DNA of 64,000 nucleotides from Achromobacter xylosoxidans (GTDB lineage Bacteria > Pseudomonadota > Gammaproteobacteria > Burkholderiales > Burkholderiaceae_B): positions 174,045-238,044 of the forward strand of contig NZ_MTLG01000112.1 of NCBI RefSeq assembly GCF_002192695.1, given 5' to 3'. The position numbers and the translations under genes are program-made. Below, one piece after another: positions 17,083 to 24,532 of the stretch (position 1 is the stretch's first letter; each line of letters opens with the position of its first letter). The notes below the pieces were generated by a model. That model was given only the letters and a program-made list of their open reading frames with translations, had not been told where the DNA came from and did not search any database.

Positions 17083-18102
17083 TCAGTCCGCGGTGATATT
17101 GGCCTGCTTGATGATGGCGTTGTATTTGGTCGTCTCGGCCTGGATGTACTGCGCGAAGTCCGCGCTGTTCCTGTAGGAGCTTTCAAAGCCGAGGTTGTCG
17201 AGTTGCTCCTTCATGCTGGCGGACGTCATGATTTTCTGCGTGGCGACTTCCAGCGTCTTGAGTATCGGCTCCGGCAGCTTGGCGGGCGCCCACAAGCCAT
17301 ACCAGGAATAAAACTCGAAATCCTTCAGCCCGGCCTCGCGCATCGTCGGAACGTCCGGAAGCAAGGGGCTGCGCTTGTCGCCGGTTACCGCCAGCGCACG
17401 TATCTTGCCTGACTTGACCATGGGCAGCGAGGAGAGCATCGGATCGGCCAGCGCGTGAACCTGCCCGCCGATCAAGTCGGTCAAGGCAGGGCCGCCGCCT
17501 TTGTAGAGGACGATCGGGATCTGCAGATCGGCAAGACCGCCTTCATAGGCGAACTGCGCGATGGCGAGGTGCCCCGCCGAACCAAAGCCCGTGGTTGCAA
17601 AATTGTATTTGTTGGGAGCTGCCTTCACCGCGCCGACGAATTCCTGCACGGTCTTCGCGGGGACATCGTTGTTCACGCTGAAAATCAATGCGCCCTGGGC
17701 CAGACCACTGATGGGGGTGAAATCCTTCACCGCATCGAAGGTCATCTTCTTCCCATAGAGCAGCGGGTTGATGTTGTGGATCGAGGCATTCAGGTACAGC
17801 GTATAGCCATCTGGCGCCGCACGCGCGACCACGCCCGCGCCCACCATCCCCGACGCGCCCGCCCTGTTGTCGATGATGACCGATTGCTTCAGTTCCTCGC
17901 CTAGCTTCACGGCAAATATGCGCGCAAGGCCGTCGACGGAACCGCCAGGAGGGTGAGGCACCACGATGGTAATCGGGCGGCTGGGATAGGAGGCGTCCGA
18001 CTTCGATTGCGCCTGTACCGAGCCCAGCACGGCCAAGCTGCCAACAACTGCCGCAATGCCTTTCATGCAAAAGCGGCGAGAACGAAAAGGGGTATTACGC
18101 AT
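17083..18102 (-). CDS. Bug-family tripartite tricarboxylate receptor (periplasmic)
   Basis: The 339-residue product has a basic N-terminus and a hydrophobic signal segment ending near VLGSVQAQ. It continues with YPSRPITIVVPHPPGGSVDG, VIIDNRAGASG, AAPDGYTLYLNASI, and YKGGGPALTDLIGGQ. It is the last gene of a minus-strand run with SDR, DapA-like and MetC-like genes, so its ligand may be the compound they degrade. ATGs at 18117, 18102 and 18066 are all possible; 18102 gives a normal signal peptide. Confidence 0.9.
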   Translation of the reverse strand: MRNTPFRSRRFCMKGIAAVVGSLAVLGSVQAQSKSDASYPSRPITIVVPHPPGGSVDGLARIFAVKLGEELKQSVIIDNRAGASGMVGAGVVARAAPDGYTLYLNASIHNINPLLYGKKMTFDAVKDFTPISGLAQGALIFSVNNDVPAKTVQEFVGAVKAAPNKYNFATTGFGSAGHLAIAQFAYEGGLADLQIPIVLYKGGGPALTDLIGGQVHALADPMLSSLPMVKSGKIRALAVTGDKRSPLLPDVPTMREAGLKDFEFYSWYGLWAPAKLPEPILKTLEVATQKIMTSASMKEQLDNLGFESSYRNSADFAQYIQAETTKYNAIIKQANITAD

Positions 18103-18210
18103 GACGAACGATCTCATTGAAAATGGTTGGGCAACGAGTACCGCTCCCCTCCCCGTGCCCGCAATCCATGAAAGAGGGGGGTGTGGAAAGCGGGGATGAT
18201 CGTAGGCGAA

Positions 18211-18990
18211 TCAGTAGGTGCCTGGATAGGCGGCGCCGTCTATTAAGATATTCTGTCCGCATATATAGCCGGATTGGGCCGCGCAGACATATGCGCAAAG
18301 CGCGCCCAATTCCTCGGGCTCGCCGTAGCGTCCGGCAGGATTGTTGGATCCGCGCTCCGTCCACAGCTGTTCGAAACTCTTGCCGCCTGGTTCCAGCATT
18401 CCTTCTATGTGATGCCGCTGCGCATCGGTGGCGAAGACGCCCGGAAGCAGGTTGTTGATGGTGACGTTGTGCCGCACCGTCTGGCGGGCCAGGCCCGCAA
18501 CAAAACCCACCAAGCAGGAGCGCGCGCCATTGGAAAGGCCGAGTTCAAGCTGCGGCGTTTTGACGCTGCGTGAAACGATATTCACAATGCGGCCGAAGCG
18601 GCGTTCCATCATGCCGTCAACGACCCGCCGGATCATGTCGATCGGCCCGAGAGCCATGGCATCAAGGGCTGCATGCCAGTCGGACTGGGTCCATTGGCGA
18701 AAGTCACCGGGCGGCGCCCCGTCCGCATTGTTGACCAGGATATCGGGCGCGGGGCACGCCGCAAGCGCCGCCTCCCGCCCTTCATCCGTGGTGATATTGG
18801 CAACCGCATAGCGGACCCGGGTTCCCGTGGCCGCCGTGATTTCATCTGCCGCCTTGGCCAGCGTGCTTTCCGTGCGCGCCGCGATGGTCACGTTGACGCC
18901 TTCGCTCGCCAACTGATGGGCGCAGGCGCGGCCCATTCCCTTGCTGCCGCCAAAAACCAGCGCATGGCGGCCTCGAATTCCCAAATCCAT
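18211..18990 (-). CDS. SDR-family protein lacking the usual YxxxK catalytic pair
   Basis: The 259-residue product has a Rossmann fold: GGSKGMGRACA (residues 14-24), the NNAD segment at 87-90, and IVNIVSRS with the catalytic-position serine near 140. Where canonical SDRs have Tyr-x3-Lys, about 13 residues later, this protein reads S153-N-G-A-R157. Both Tyr and Lys are therefore replaced, and classical dehydrogenase chemistry is doubtful unless another residue substitutes. It lies between the Bug receptor and the DapA-like aldolase in the same direction. The C-terminal CGQNILIDGAAYPGTY is typical of the family. Confidence 0.82.
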   Translation of the reverse strand: MDLGIRGRHALVFGGSKGMGRACAHQLASEGVNVTIAARTESTLAKAADEITAATGTRVRYAVANITTDEGREAALAACPAPDILVNNADGAPPGDFRQWTQSDWHAALDAMALGPIDMIRRVVDGMMERRFGRIVNIVSRSVKTPQLELGLSNGARSCLVGFVAGLARQTVRHNVTINNLLPGVFATDAQRHHIEGMLEPGGKSFEQLWTERGSNNPAGRYGEPEELGALCAYVCAAQSGYICGQNILIDGAAYPGTY

Positions 18991-19120
18991 AGCGTTTCCT
19001 ATTGCAAAGGCGCAGCCCGAGCCATGCCATGAAATGGCCGGAAAGGAGTTCCGTCATCAGGAAGCCGCAAGGCGGACAATCTTCCGACGCACGTCCTTTC
19101 CGGACTCGTCCTGCAACGGA

Positions 19121-20056
19121 TCAGGCGGCCTTCAGCTGCAGCGAATTCCAGCCGTACTTCTTGTCGAGGCCCAGCGCCTTGACCGCGCGCAGGCCCTTGA
19201 GCAAGGGCTCTCCTTCCAGCGCGCGCAGCGGCTTGCGCAGTTCGCCTGCCGGCAGGCCCACGGCCTTCATCAGCGATTTGATGGCCACGGGATTGATGGC
19301 CGAGTACGAGTAGTGCAGCAATTGCAGATTGCGCAAATAGGACTCGCGGAAGCTGACGCTGACCTCGGGCGACGTCCAGGGCTGGGAAATCTCGGTCAAC
19401 TCTGCCGGCGCAATGTTGCCGGTCATGTTGGCCGTGCCATGGCCGCCCAGGCTCATGGTCGGCACGACCAGGCCCAGATTGGGCGAATCGCAGCACATCA
19501 CGGATACGTCGGGCGCGCCGTATAGCACCTGCGCCACCTGGCCCACGCGCGTGGTGGATTCCTTGTGGACCACGTAATTCGGGTGCTTGAAGATGCGCAG
19601 CAGCTGGTCCCAGTGCAGGTCGCTCTTGACGCGCGGCGGATTGTTGTAGATGCCCAGCGGCAGGTCGGTGGCATCGGCGATTTCGAGGAAATAGCTTTCG
19701 ATGTCCGATTCGGAGGCGCAGATGTAGGCGGGCGCGGCCAGAATCGCGCCATCGGCGCCGTTGGCCCGCGCAAAGCGCAGGTAATCCATGGTGGCCTCGG
19801 TGTTGTTGCCGGTGCAGCCATAGAAGAGCTTCATCTTGCCGGTCTTCATCTTCGCGGTTTCGACGATGATGTCCTGACGCTCCTTTTGCGACAGCATGGA
19901 AACCTCGCCCGTTGAGCCCATGATGAGCACGGCGCTGGTGCCGTTGTCTTCCTGGAACTTCAGCAGCTCGCGGAAGGCTTCGTAATCGGGGCTGCCGTCC
20001 TTGTTGAAGGGCGTAATCAGGGCCACGAAGGACCCGGTGATCTTCATCTTGCTCAT
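19121..20056 (-). CDS. DapA-family (N-acetylneuraminate lyase superfamily) aldolase/hydrolyase
   Basis: The 311-residue product has the TIM-barrel hallmarks of the dihydrodipicolinate synthase family: GSTGE (47-51), tyrosine in GIYNNPP (Tyr137) and the Schiff-base lysine in VVHKEST (Lys165). Family members cleave or condense 2-oxo acids. In this catabolic setting an aldolase or dehydratase role is more likely than lysine synthesis. GGAG lies seven bases before the chosen ATG (20056); the frame is open to 20083. A MetC-like gene begins 40 bp upstream in the same operon. Confidence 0.86.
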   Translation of the reverse strand: MSKMKITGSFVALITPFNKDGSPDYEAFRELLKFQEDNGTSAVLIMGSTGEVSMLSQKERQDIIVETAKMKTGKMKLFYGCTGNNTEATMDYLRFARANGADGAILAAPAYICASESDIESYFLEIADATDLPLGIYNNPPRVKSDLHWDQLLRIFKHPNYVVHKESTTRVGQVAQVLYGAPDVSVMCCDSPNLGLVVPTMSLGGHGTANMTGNIAPAELTEISQPWTSPEVSVSFRESYLRNLQLLHYSYSAINPVAIKSLMKAVGLPAGELRKPLRALEGEPLLKGLRAVKALGLDKKYGWNSLQLKAA

Positions 20057-20096
20057 GTATATCTCCAGTAATGTCCAAATCAAGAATGGGTAAGAC

Positions 20097-21317
20097 TCAA
20101 GCCGAGCGGGCGGCTTCTTTCCGGGTATCTTGCTGCTGCGCCTGCTGGCAGGCGACCATCGCAGCCAAGCCCTGCTTCAGGTCGGCGATCAGGTCTTCCG
20201 GGTCTTCCAGCCCCACATGCATGCGTACTGCCTTGCCCTTGTGAGGCCAGCGATCGCCGTGGTGCCTACCCGGAGTGAACGGTATGGCCAGGCTTTCATA
20301 TCCGCCCCAGGACACGCCGATTCCAAAATGATGCAACGTATCGACAAAGGCGGCCACTGATTCGTCGTCGCTTGCGCGCAGGACTACCGTGAAAAGGCCG
20401 CTCGCCCCATTGAAATCGCGCTTCCAGATGGCATGGCCCGGGTGCGAGGGCAGCGCTGGATGCACCACGGCCTCGACCTCGGCTTGCTGCTCCAGCCACT
20501 GAGCCACGCGGATTCCCGACGCCATATGCTTCTGCAGCCGCACGTCCATGGTGCGCAGCCCGCGTAGCGCCAGGAAGATATCGTCGGGACTGGCCGTCTG
20601 GCCCATTTCCTGCGTCGTCTCCTTGACCTTGGGCCAGGTGGCTTCGTTGCAGGTCACCACGCCCAGCATGGCGTCCGAATGGCCCACGATGTACTTGGTC
20701 GCGGCGTGGATGGACACATCGACGCCATGATCGAAAGCCTTGAAGAACAAGGGCGTGGCCCAGGTGTTGTCCATGACGACGAAGGCGCCGTGCGCGTGCG
20801 CCGCCGCCGCGATGGCGGGAATATCCTGGATTTCGAGGGTTTCGGAACCCGGTGACTCCACAAATACGACACGCGTATTGGGCTGCATGAGCGATTCGAT
20901 GCGCTTGCCGCAAGCAGGGTCGTAGACCTGTACCTCAACCCCGAAACGGCTGAGCACGCGATCGAGGAAGGAGCGGGTCGGAGAATAGGCGCTATACGAC
21001 ACCAGGATATGGTCGCCGGCCTTGAGCAATGCGGTGAGCGCCGTGGCGATGGCCGCCAGGCCCGATGGAAAGACCAAGGAGCGGTGCCCGCCTTCCAGGG
21101 CAGCCATGGCCTCCTCGAATGCGTGGGCGGTGGCGGTTCCATAGCGGCCATAGGTGGTGGCGCCCGGCTCTTGCGCGGCGCGGGCGCGCTTCATGCCTTC
21201 CCATTCCGCCATGCTGCCCGCGAGTATCGTCGACGCCCTGCAGATGGGGGTATTCACCAGGCCGCCAAAACGTTCCGGATGCCGGCCTGCGCTGACGAGT
21301 TGAGTGCTTTGCCTCAT
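20097..21317 (-). CDS. Cystathionine beta-lyase-like PLP enzyme
   Basis: The 406-residue product belongs to the Cys/Met metabolism PLP family. It shows TTYGRYGTATAHAFEEA, FPSGLAAI, the cofactor aspartate in VVMDNTWATPLFF (Asp183) and the PLP lysine in SIHAATKYIVGHSDAM (Lys208). The TTYGRYG and GHSDAM forms favour the MetC-like beta-lyase branch over gamma-lyase. It probably splits a sulfur amino acid or related thioether. It is the first gene of the operon ending with the Bug receptor. The ATG at 21317 follows GGAG after ten bases. A 213-bp gap separates it from the upstream LysR gene. Confidence 0.86.
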   Translation of the reverse strand: MRQSTQLVSAGRHPERFGGLVNTPICRASTILAGSMAEWEGMKRARAAQEPGATTYGRYGTATAHAFEEAMAALEGGHRSLVFPSGLAAIATALTALLKAGDHILVSYSAYSPTRSFLDRVLSRFGVEVQVYDPACGKRIESLMQPNTRVVFVESPGSETLEIQDIPAIAAAAHAHGAFVVMDNTWATPLFFKAFDHGVDVSIHAATKYIVGHSDAMLGVVTCNEATWPKVKETTQEMGQTASPDDIFLALRGLRTMDVRLQKHMASGIRVAQWLEQQAEVEAVVHPALPSHPGHAIWKRDFNGASGLFTVVLRASDDESVAAFVDTLHHFGIGVSWGGYESLAIPFTPGRHHGDRWPHKGKAVRMHVGLEDPEDLIADLKQGLAAMVACQQAQQQDTRKEAARSA

Positions 21318-21530
21318 GAACTTCAATCTCCGTGGATGCACGGCCAACGCTTCCACGGGAAGTCGGTGACCACTGATGACGTGATCAAGTCTATGAGGTT
21401 AGCGGGTGAAAACTCTTCGATTTTTTACCCCTTCCGGAGGCAAAAAGAGAAAAATAATCACCGCCGAATCCTGACAATCTGACGCAGGCGGACTGGCCAT
21501 GCCGGTCAGGCCCGGCACGGATGAAAGGCC
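21318..21530. promoter_or_regulatory. Promoter region of the MetC-like operon
   Basis: This 213-bp gap lies between the LysR gene's stop and the MetC-like start, both on the minus strand. It holds an AT-rich patch (about 21415-21465) upstream of the lyase gene, suited to a promoter. I see no convincing gene and no clear intrinsic terminator for the LysR gene. Confidence 0.4.
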
Positions 21531-22490
21531 TTAGCTTCGGACAGCGGAGCGCGCGCGTTTCGGCCTGCTTGCGTTGTGGGAGCTCCACCGGCCCGCGCGC
21601 TCTTCGATGGTGGTGGGAAAAATCTCCAGGCAAAGCTTGTGCAGCGAACGGACGAACGGATTCGATTTCAGGAACATGGCTTCGCCGAAATAGATGGGAA
21701 TCCTTGGCGCGTTGGGCAGCGCGATGCAGTTCAGGCGCCGATCCGACTCGTCGATGCACCAGGTAGGAAGCAAGGCGAAGCCCAGGCCTTCATCGACGCA
21801 ACGCTTGACGCTCATGCTGGTCGAGGTGGATACCGCGACCTTGGGCTGCTCGTTGCCGACCGACAAATAGTCCAGCGCGATATTGCGAAGCATCTGGCCG
21901 GGTTCATAGGTCACCAGCGGCCGTCCAAGCGCCCATTCCGGAACCGCCTTTTCATCGGCTGGCGCGGGCCAGCTCGACGGGAACGCCAGCGCCGGCTGAT
22001 AGTGGCAGATAACGCGTTGCGGAATGACGGTGTCGCCAAAATAGCGCTCGCTCAAACAGACATCCAGCGAGCCGTTGCGGATCAGCTCCGGCAACGAAAC
22101 GTCCTTTTCGTAGCCGACGATCTCGACGTTGGGATACATGCGCCGAAACTTCGTCAGCACTGGCGGCAGCAGGTAGTAGAAGATCGCGTGCGGCATTCCG
22201 ATACGGATGACCGGCCGCTCCTTGTCGATCAGGCTGCCCAGGCGCGTCAGCATGACATCGAATTCCGGCGCCAGCAGCCGGTAAAGGCTGGTGCCGCGCG
22301 GCGTGAGCTTGATCGACTTGGCGCCGCGCCCAGCCACCACCAGCTTCTCGCCGACGCGCTGCTCGAGGCGCCGGATGTGGTTGGCCACCGACTGGTAGGT
22401 GATGTTCAGCCGGCGCGCCGCGGCGGAATACGTGCCCTCCTGTGCGACGAGGAAGAAAGTCTGGGTGAGAGTAAGGTCCACCTCTTGCAT
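21531..22490 (-). CDS. LysR-type transcriptional regulator
   Basis: The 319-residue product has an N-terminal winged helix (about residues 5-65: DLTLTQTFFLVAQEGTYSAAARRLNITYQSVANHIRRLE) and a substrate-binding C-terminal domain beginning at VIRIGMPHAI. GGAGG stands four bases before the ATG at 22490. It lies directly upstream of the MetC/DapA/SDR/Bug operon on the same strand and probably controls it. It is also divergent from the Lrp-type gene. Confidence 0.88.
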   Translation of the reverse strand: MQEVDLTLTQTFFLVAQEGTYSAAARRLNITYQSVANHIRRLEQRVGEKLVVAGRGAKSIKLTPRGTSLYRLLAPEFDVMLTRLGSLIDKERPVIRIGMPHAIFYYLLPPVLTKFRRMYPNVEIVGYEKDVSLPELIRNGSLDVCLSERYFGDTVIPQRVICHYQPALAFPSSWPAPADEKAVPEWALGRPLVTYEPGQMLRNIALDYLSVGNEQPKVAVSTSTSMSVKRCVDEGLGFALLPTWCIDESDRRLNCIALPNAPRIPIYFGEAMFLKSNPFVRSLHKLCLEIFPTTIEERAGRWSSHNASRPKRARSAVRS

Positions 22491-22670
22491 CGCGCCTCCG
22501 GCTTGCCGGTTCAAATATAAAATTTCTTGTAAGTCTGGCTCGATGAATTGTATCGCCCCGAGGTAAGGCCGCCTATAACATCGATCTCAGGTTTGGCCTC
22601 CGAACCGCGCGGCGGCAACGGCATCCCGGATATGCCTGCCGCGCAAAAGGGAGGGTAAGTTGAGTGAGCC

Positions 22671-23129
22671 ATGGACAAGAAAGATCGCTGCATCCTCGCG
22701 TTGCTTCAGACTGATGCGCGCCTCTCGAACAATGAAATCGCGGAACAGGTCCACCTGTCCCCGACCGCGTGCTGGAAGCGGATTCAGCACTTGCAGGCGT
22801 CCGGCCTGATACGCCGCCAGGTTTGCCTGTTGGACAACAACAAGGCGGGGCTGGGCGTGACGGTGTTCGTCTCGATAAAGACGAATCGCCATGACCTCAA
22901 TTGGCTTGAGAAATTCTCGCTGGGCGTCAAGGATATGCCGGAGGTCATGGAGTTCTATCGGATGACCGGCGACACCGACTACCTTCTCAAGGTGGTGGTG
23001 CCCGATATCGCCGGGTTCGATTTCGTCTACAAGAAGCTCATCCAGGTCGCTGAACTGTTTGACGTCAGTTCGAGTTTTGCGATGGAGGAACTCAAGTACA
23101 CCACGGCGTTGCCGCTTGACCATCTTTGA
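22671..23129 (+). CDS. Lrp/AsnC-family transcriptional regulator
   Basis: The 152-residue product has family length. The N-terminal helix-turn-helix (about 3-55) reads DRCILALLQTDARLSNNEIAEQVHLSP and ends in IQHLQASGLI. The C-terminal RAM/effector domain carries MPEVMEFYRMTGDTDYLLKV. Such proteins sense amino acids, which fits the neighbouring amino-acid catabolic genes. It is divergent from the LysR gene with 180 bp between starts. Its stop is only 71 bp from the att repeat, so it is the last chromosomal gene before the mobile element. Confidence 0.9.
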   Translation: MDKKDRCILALLQTDARLSNNEIAEQVHLSPTACWKRIQHLQASGLIRRQVCLLDNNKAGLGVTVFVSIKTNRHDLNWLEKFSLGVKDMPEVMEFYRMTGDTDYLLKVVVPDIAGFDFVYKKLIQVAELFDVSSSFAMEELKYTTALPLDHL

Positions 23130-23200
23130 TTCGCAAGGGCGGCTCGCCCTGGCCTATGGGAATGACCTCCCAAAGCGACGCGCTGGATGGGGAGCGTAAT

Positions 23201-23220
23201 TGGAGCGGGCGAAGGGAATC
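23201..23220 (-). repeat. att site: 20-bp copy of a tRNA-Gly 3' end
   Basis: Read on the minus strand this is GATTCCCTTCGCCCGCTCCA, which matches the T-arm/acceptor end plus CCA of a bacterial tRNA-Gly. The preceding bases (minus strand) do not continue as a tRNA, so no tRNA gene is here. Tyrosine integrases of ICEclc/PAGI-2-like elements use exactly such tRNA-Gly ends. This copy would be the distal att, regenerated on integration. Confidence 0.72.
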
Positions 23221-23257
23221 ACCCAAAGCAGCCAACCCATTGATTAATAAAGATTTT

Positions 23258-23278
23258 TTCTGGTTATTAAAACCAGAA
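23258..23278. repeat. 8-bp inverted repeat just inside the element end
   Basis: TTCTGGTT (23258-23265) is mirrored by AACCAGAA (23271-23278) with a 5-base AT loop. It sits in an AT-rich tract (about 23240-23275) 38 bp from the att repeat. Possible roles are an integrase/excisionase arm site or a bend for recombination. The T-run precedes rather than follows the stem on the plus strand, so it is not a good terminator. Confidence 0.4.
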
Positions 23279-23365
23279 GTGGCCTCTGAATGTACCACAT
23301 CACCCCTCTTGGCGAAAGGCATAAATCCACCGCCCTCTGCTGGCAGCTACCGACAGCCACTGCGA

Positions 23366-24007
23366 TCAGGAAGGGAGCGCTTTTGCGATCTGCAGTGCCC
23401 TGCGCTCGAACCGTTCGGAAACAGGGTTCGCTTGCCCCTGGGGCCTATGCAGGTGCGTCACGATTTCGTAGGGGCCGTCGTCCAGTGGTCGCATGCTGAC
23501 TCCCCATCCAGGGGCGTGCTTGATACGCGATTGTGCGGATACCCCGACACCGTAGCCGGCAGAAACCCATAGCGCCATCATCTCGAAGGAAGTCACGTAC
23601 TGAAGGTTCTGCGGGTCAGCAGGCAGACGCGCGAGCAGCCGACGATCCAGCGAAGAACAGGTCTCAGCCTCCCAGCGAAAGATCGGATAGTTCTGGAGGT
23701 CGGCGATGGTGAGCGATGCCTGCTCAAGCAAGGGAAGCCTCAGCGGTATCGCAACGGCCATGTGCTCAATCCACAAGGGCTGGGTTTCCAGGGCCGGATC
23801 GCTCGCTCCTTGAAGCGACATTCCCACGTCGTAGCGGCCTTCACGAAGCCCATCAAGCAGCTCGTCACCTGCCACTTCAAAGAACGTGATGCTGACCTCG
23901 GGTTCTTCCGCTCGTTGCAGCGCGAGCAGCGCCGAGAGCTGAGATGACGATACGCCTGGCGCAATCGCAAGCCTGAGGTGGGCGGGTTGGCTGGTGATGT
24001 TGTCCAC
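23366..24007 (-). pseudogene. LysR-type regulator remnant: effector domain without HTH
   Basis: The 213-residue frame corresponds to the substrate-binding domain of a LysR regulator (LRLAIAPGVSSSQLSALL at the start, SAGYGVGVSAQSRIKH near the end). The DNA-binding half is missing. In-frame sequence upstream of the GTG (24007), back to a stop near 24053, reads as a linker-like helix (LDLLRRFCRF), so the gene is a 5'-truncated remnant rather than a mis-called start. It resembles the effector domain of the complete LysR gene at 28500-29390. It could still make a ligand-binding protein without DNA binding. Confidence 0.65.
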
Positions 24008-24070
24008 GGAGAACCTACAGAAGCGACGAAGCAGGTCAAGGGCAAACCAGCATCATAGTAAAGAGAGAAA

Positions 24071-24099
24071 TTTAACGTCTATATGTTTAACGTGGTTAA
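24071..24099. promoter_or_regulatory. Candidate operator: direct and inverted repeats
   Basis: In the 106-bp gap between the LysR remnant and the divergent XRE gene, TTTAACGT occurs twice (24071-24078 and 24086-24093). The second copy forms part of an inverted repeat TTAAC-GTG-GTTAA (24087-24099). This is a size and position expected for autoregulation by the small XRE protein. Confidence 0.4.
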
Positions 24100-24113
24100 T
24101 TTAAGAGGATTGT

Positions 24114-24434
24114 TTGACGCTTCTGTTGATGCAGAAGCTTACTATTCAGCCAGGTCGTCCACCTGGCACACCCACATATGAATCCGAACCAGCATTAGCT
24201 TTCGGGCGGGCCGTGCGTGCCGCTCGCGTCGCGCAGGGGGTCGCTCAAGACGATTTTGCGTATCAGGCGGGAATATCGCGTTCGCACATGGGCAAGATCG
24301 AACGCGGGGAGCATGTGCCGACGCTGCCTTTGATACTGAAAATCGCTGCCGCACTCGGGATAAGCGCCAGCGAATTGATGGCCGCGACTGAAAAGAACCT
24401 CAGCGCGGGCAGTGAGCCGCAAGATTCGGCATAG
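24114..24434 (+). CDS. XRE-family (Cro/CI-type) transcriptional regulator
   Basis: The 106-residue product has a helix-turn-helix at about residues 30-90 (FGRAVRAARVAQGVAQDDFAYQAGISRSH, shown here as consecutive family motifs, then KIERGEHVPTLPLILKIAAALG). The TTG start at 24114 is chosen because AGAGG precedes it by five bases; an ATG at 24129 would also leave the domain complete. It reads away from the LysR remnant and converges with the protease gene. It probably regulates element genes or itself through the repeats just upstream. Confidence 0.8.
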   Translation: MTLLLMQKLTIQPGRPPGTPTYESEPALAFGRAVRAARVAQGVAQDDFAYQAGISRSHMGKIERGEHVPTLPLILKIAAALGISASELMAATEKNLSAGSEPQDSA

Positions 24435-24532
24435 CGGTCGTAAGTGTCTTTTCGGATATTGGCAGCGCAAGCTGTCGCAGCCAACGGCGCCGGGCGGGTG
24501 CTTAGCCCGACAGCGGAACACTGGAATGCCTC

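Noticed and set aside
23195..23290. Complete tRNA-Gly gene at the att site
   Set aside because: Only the last 20 bases match; the flanking bases cannot form D- or anticodon arms.
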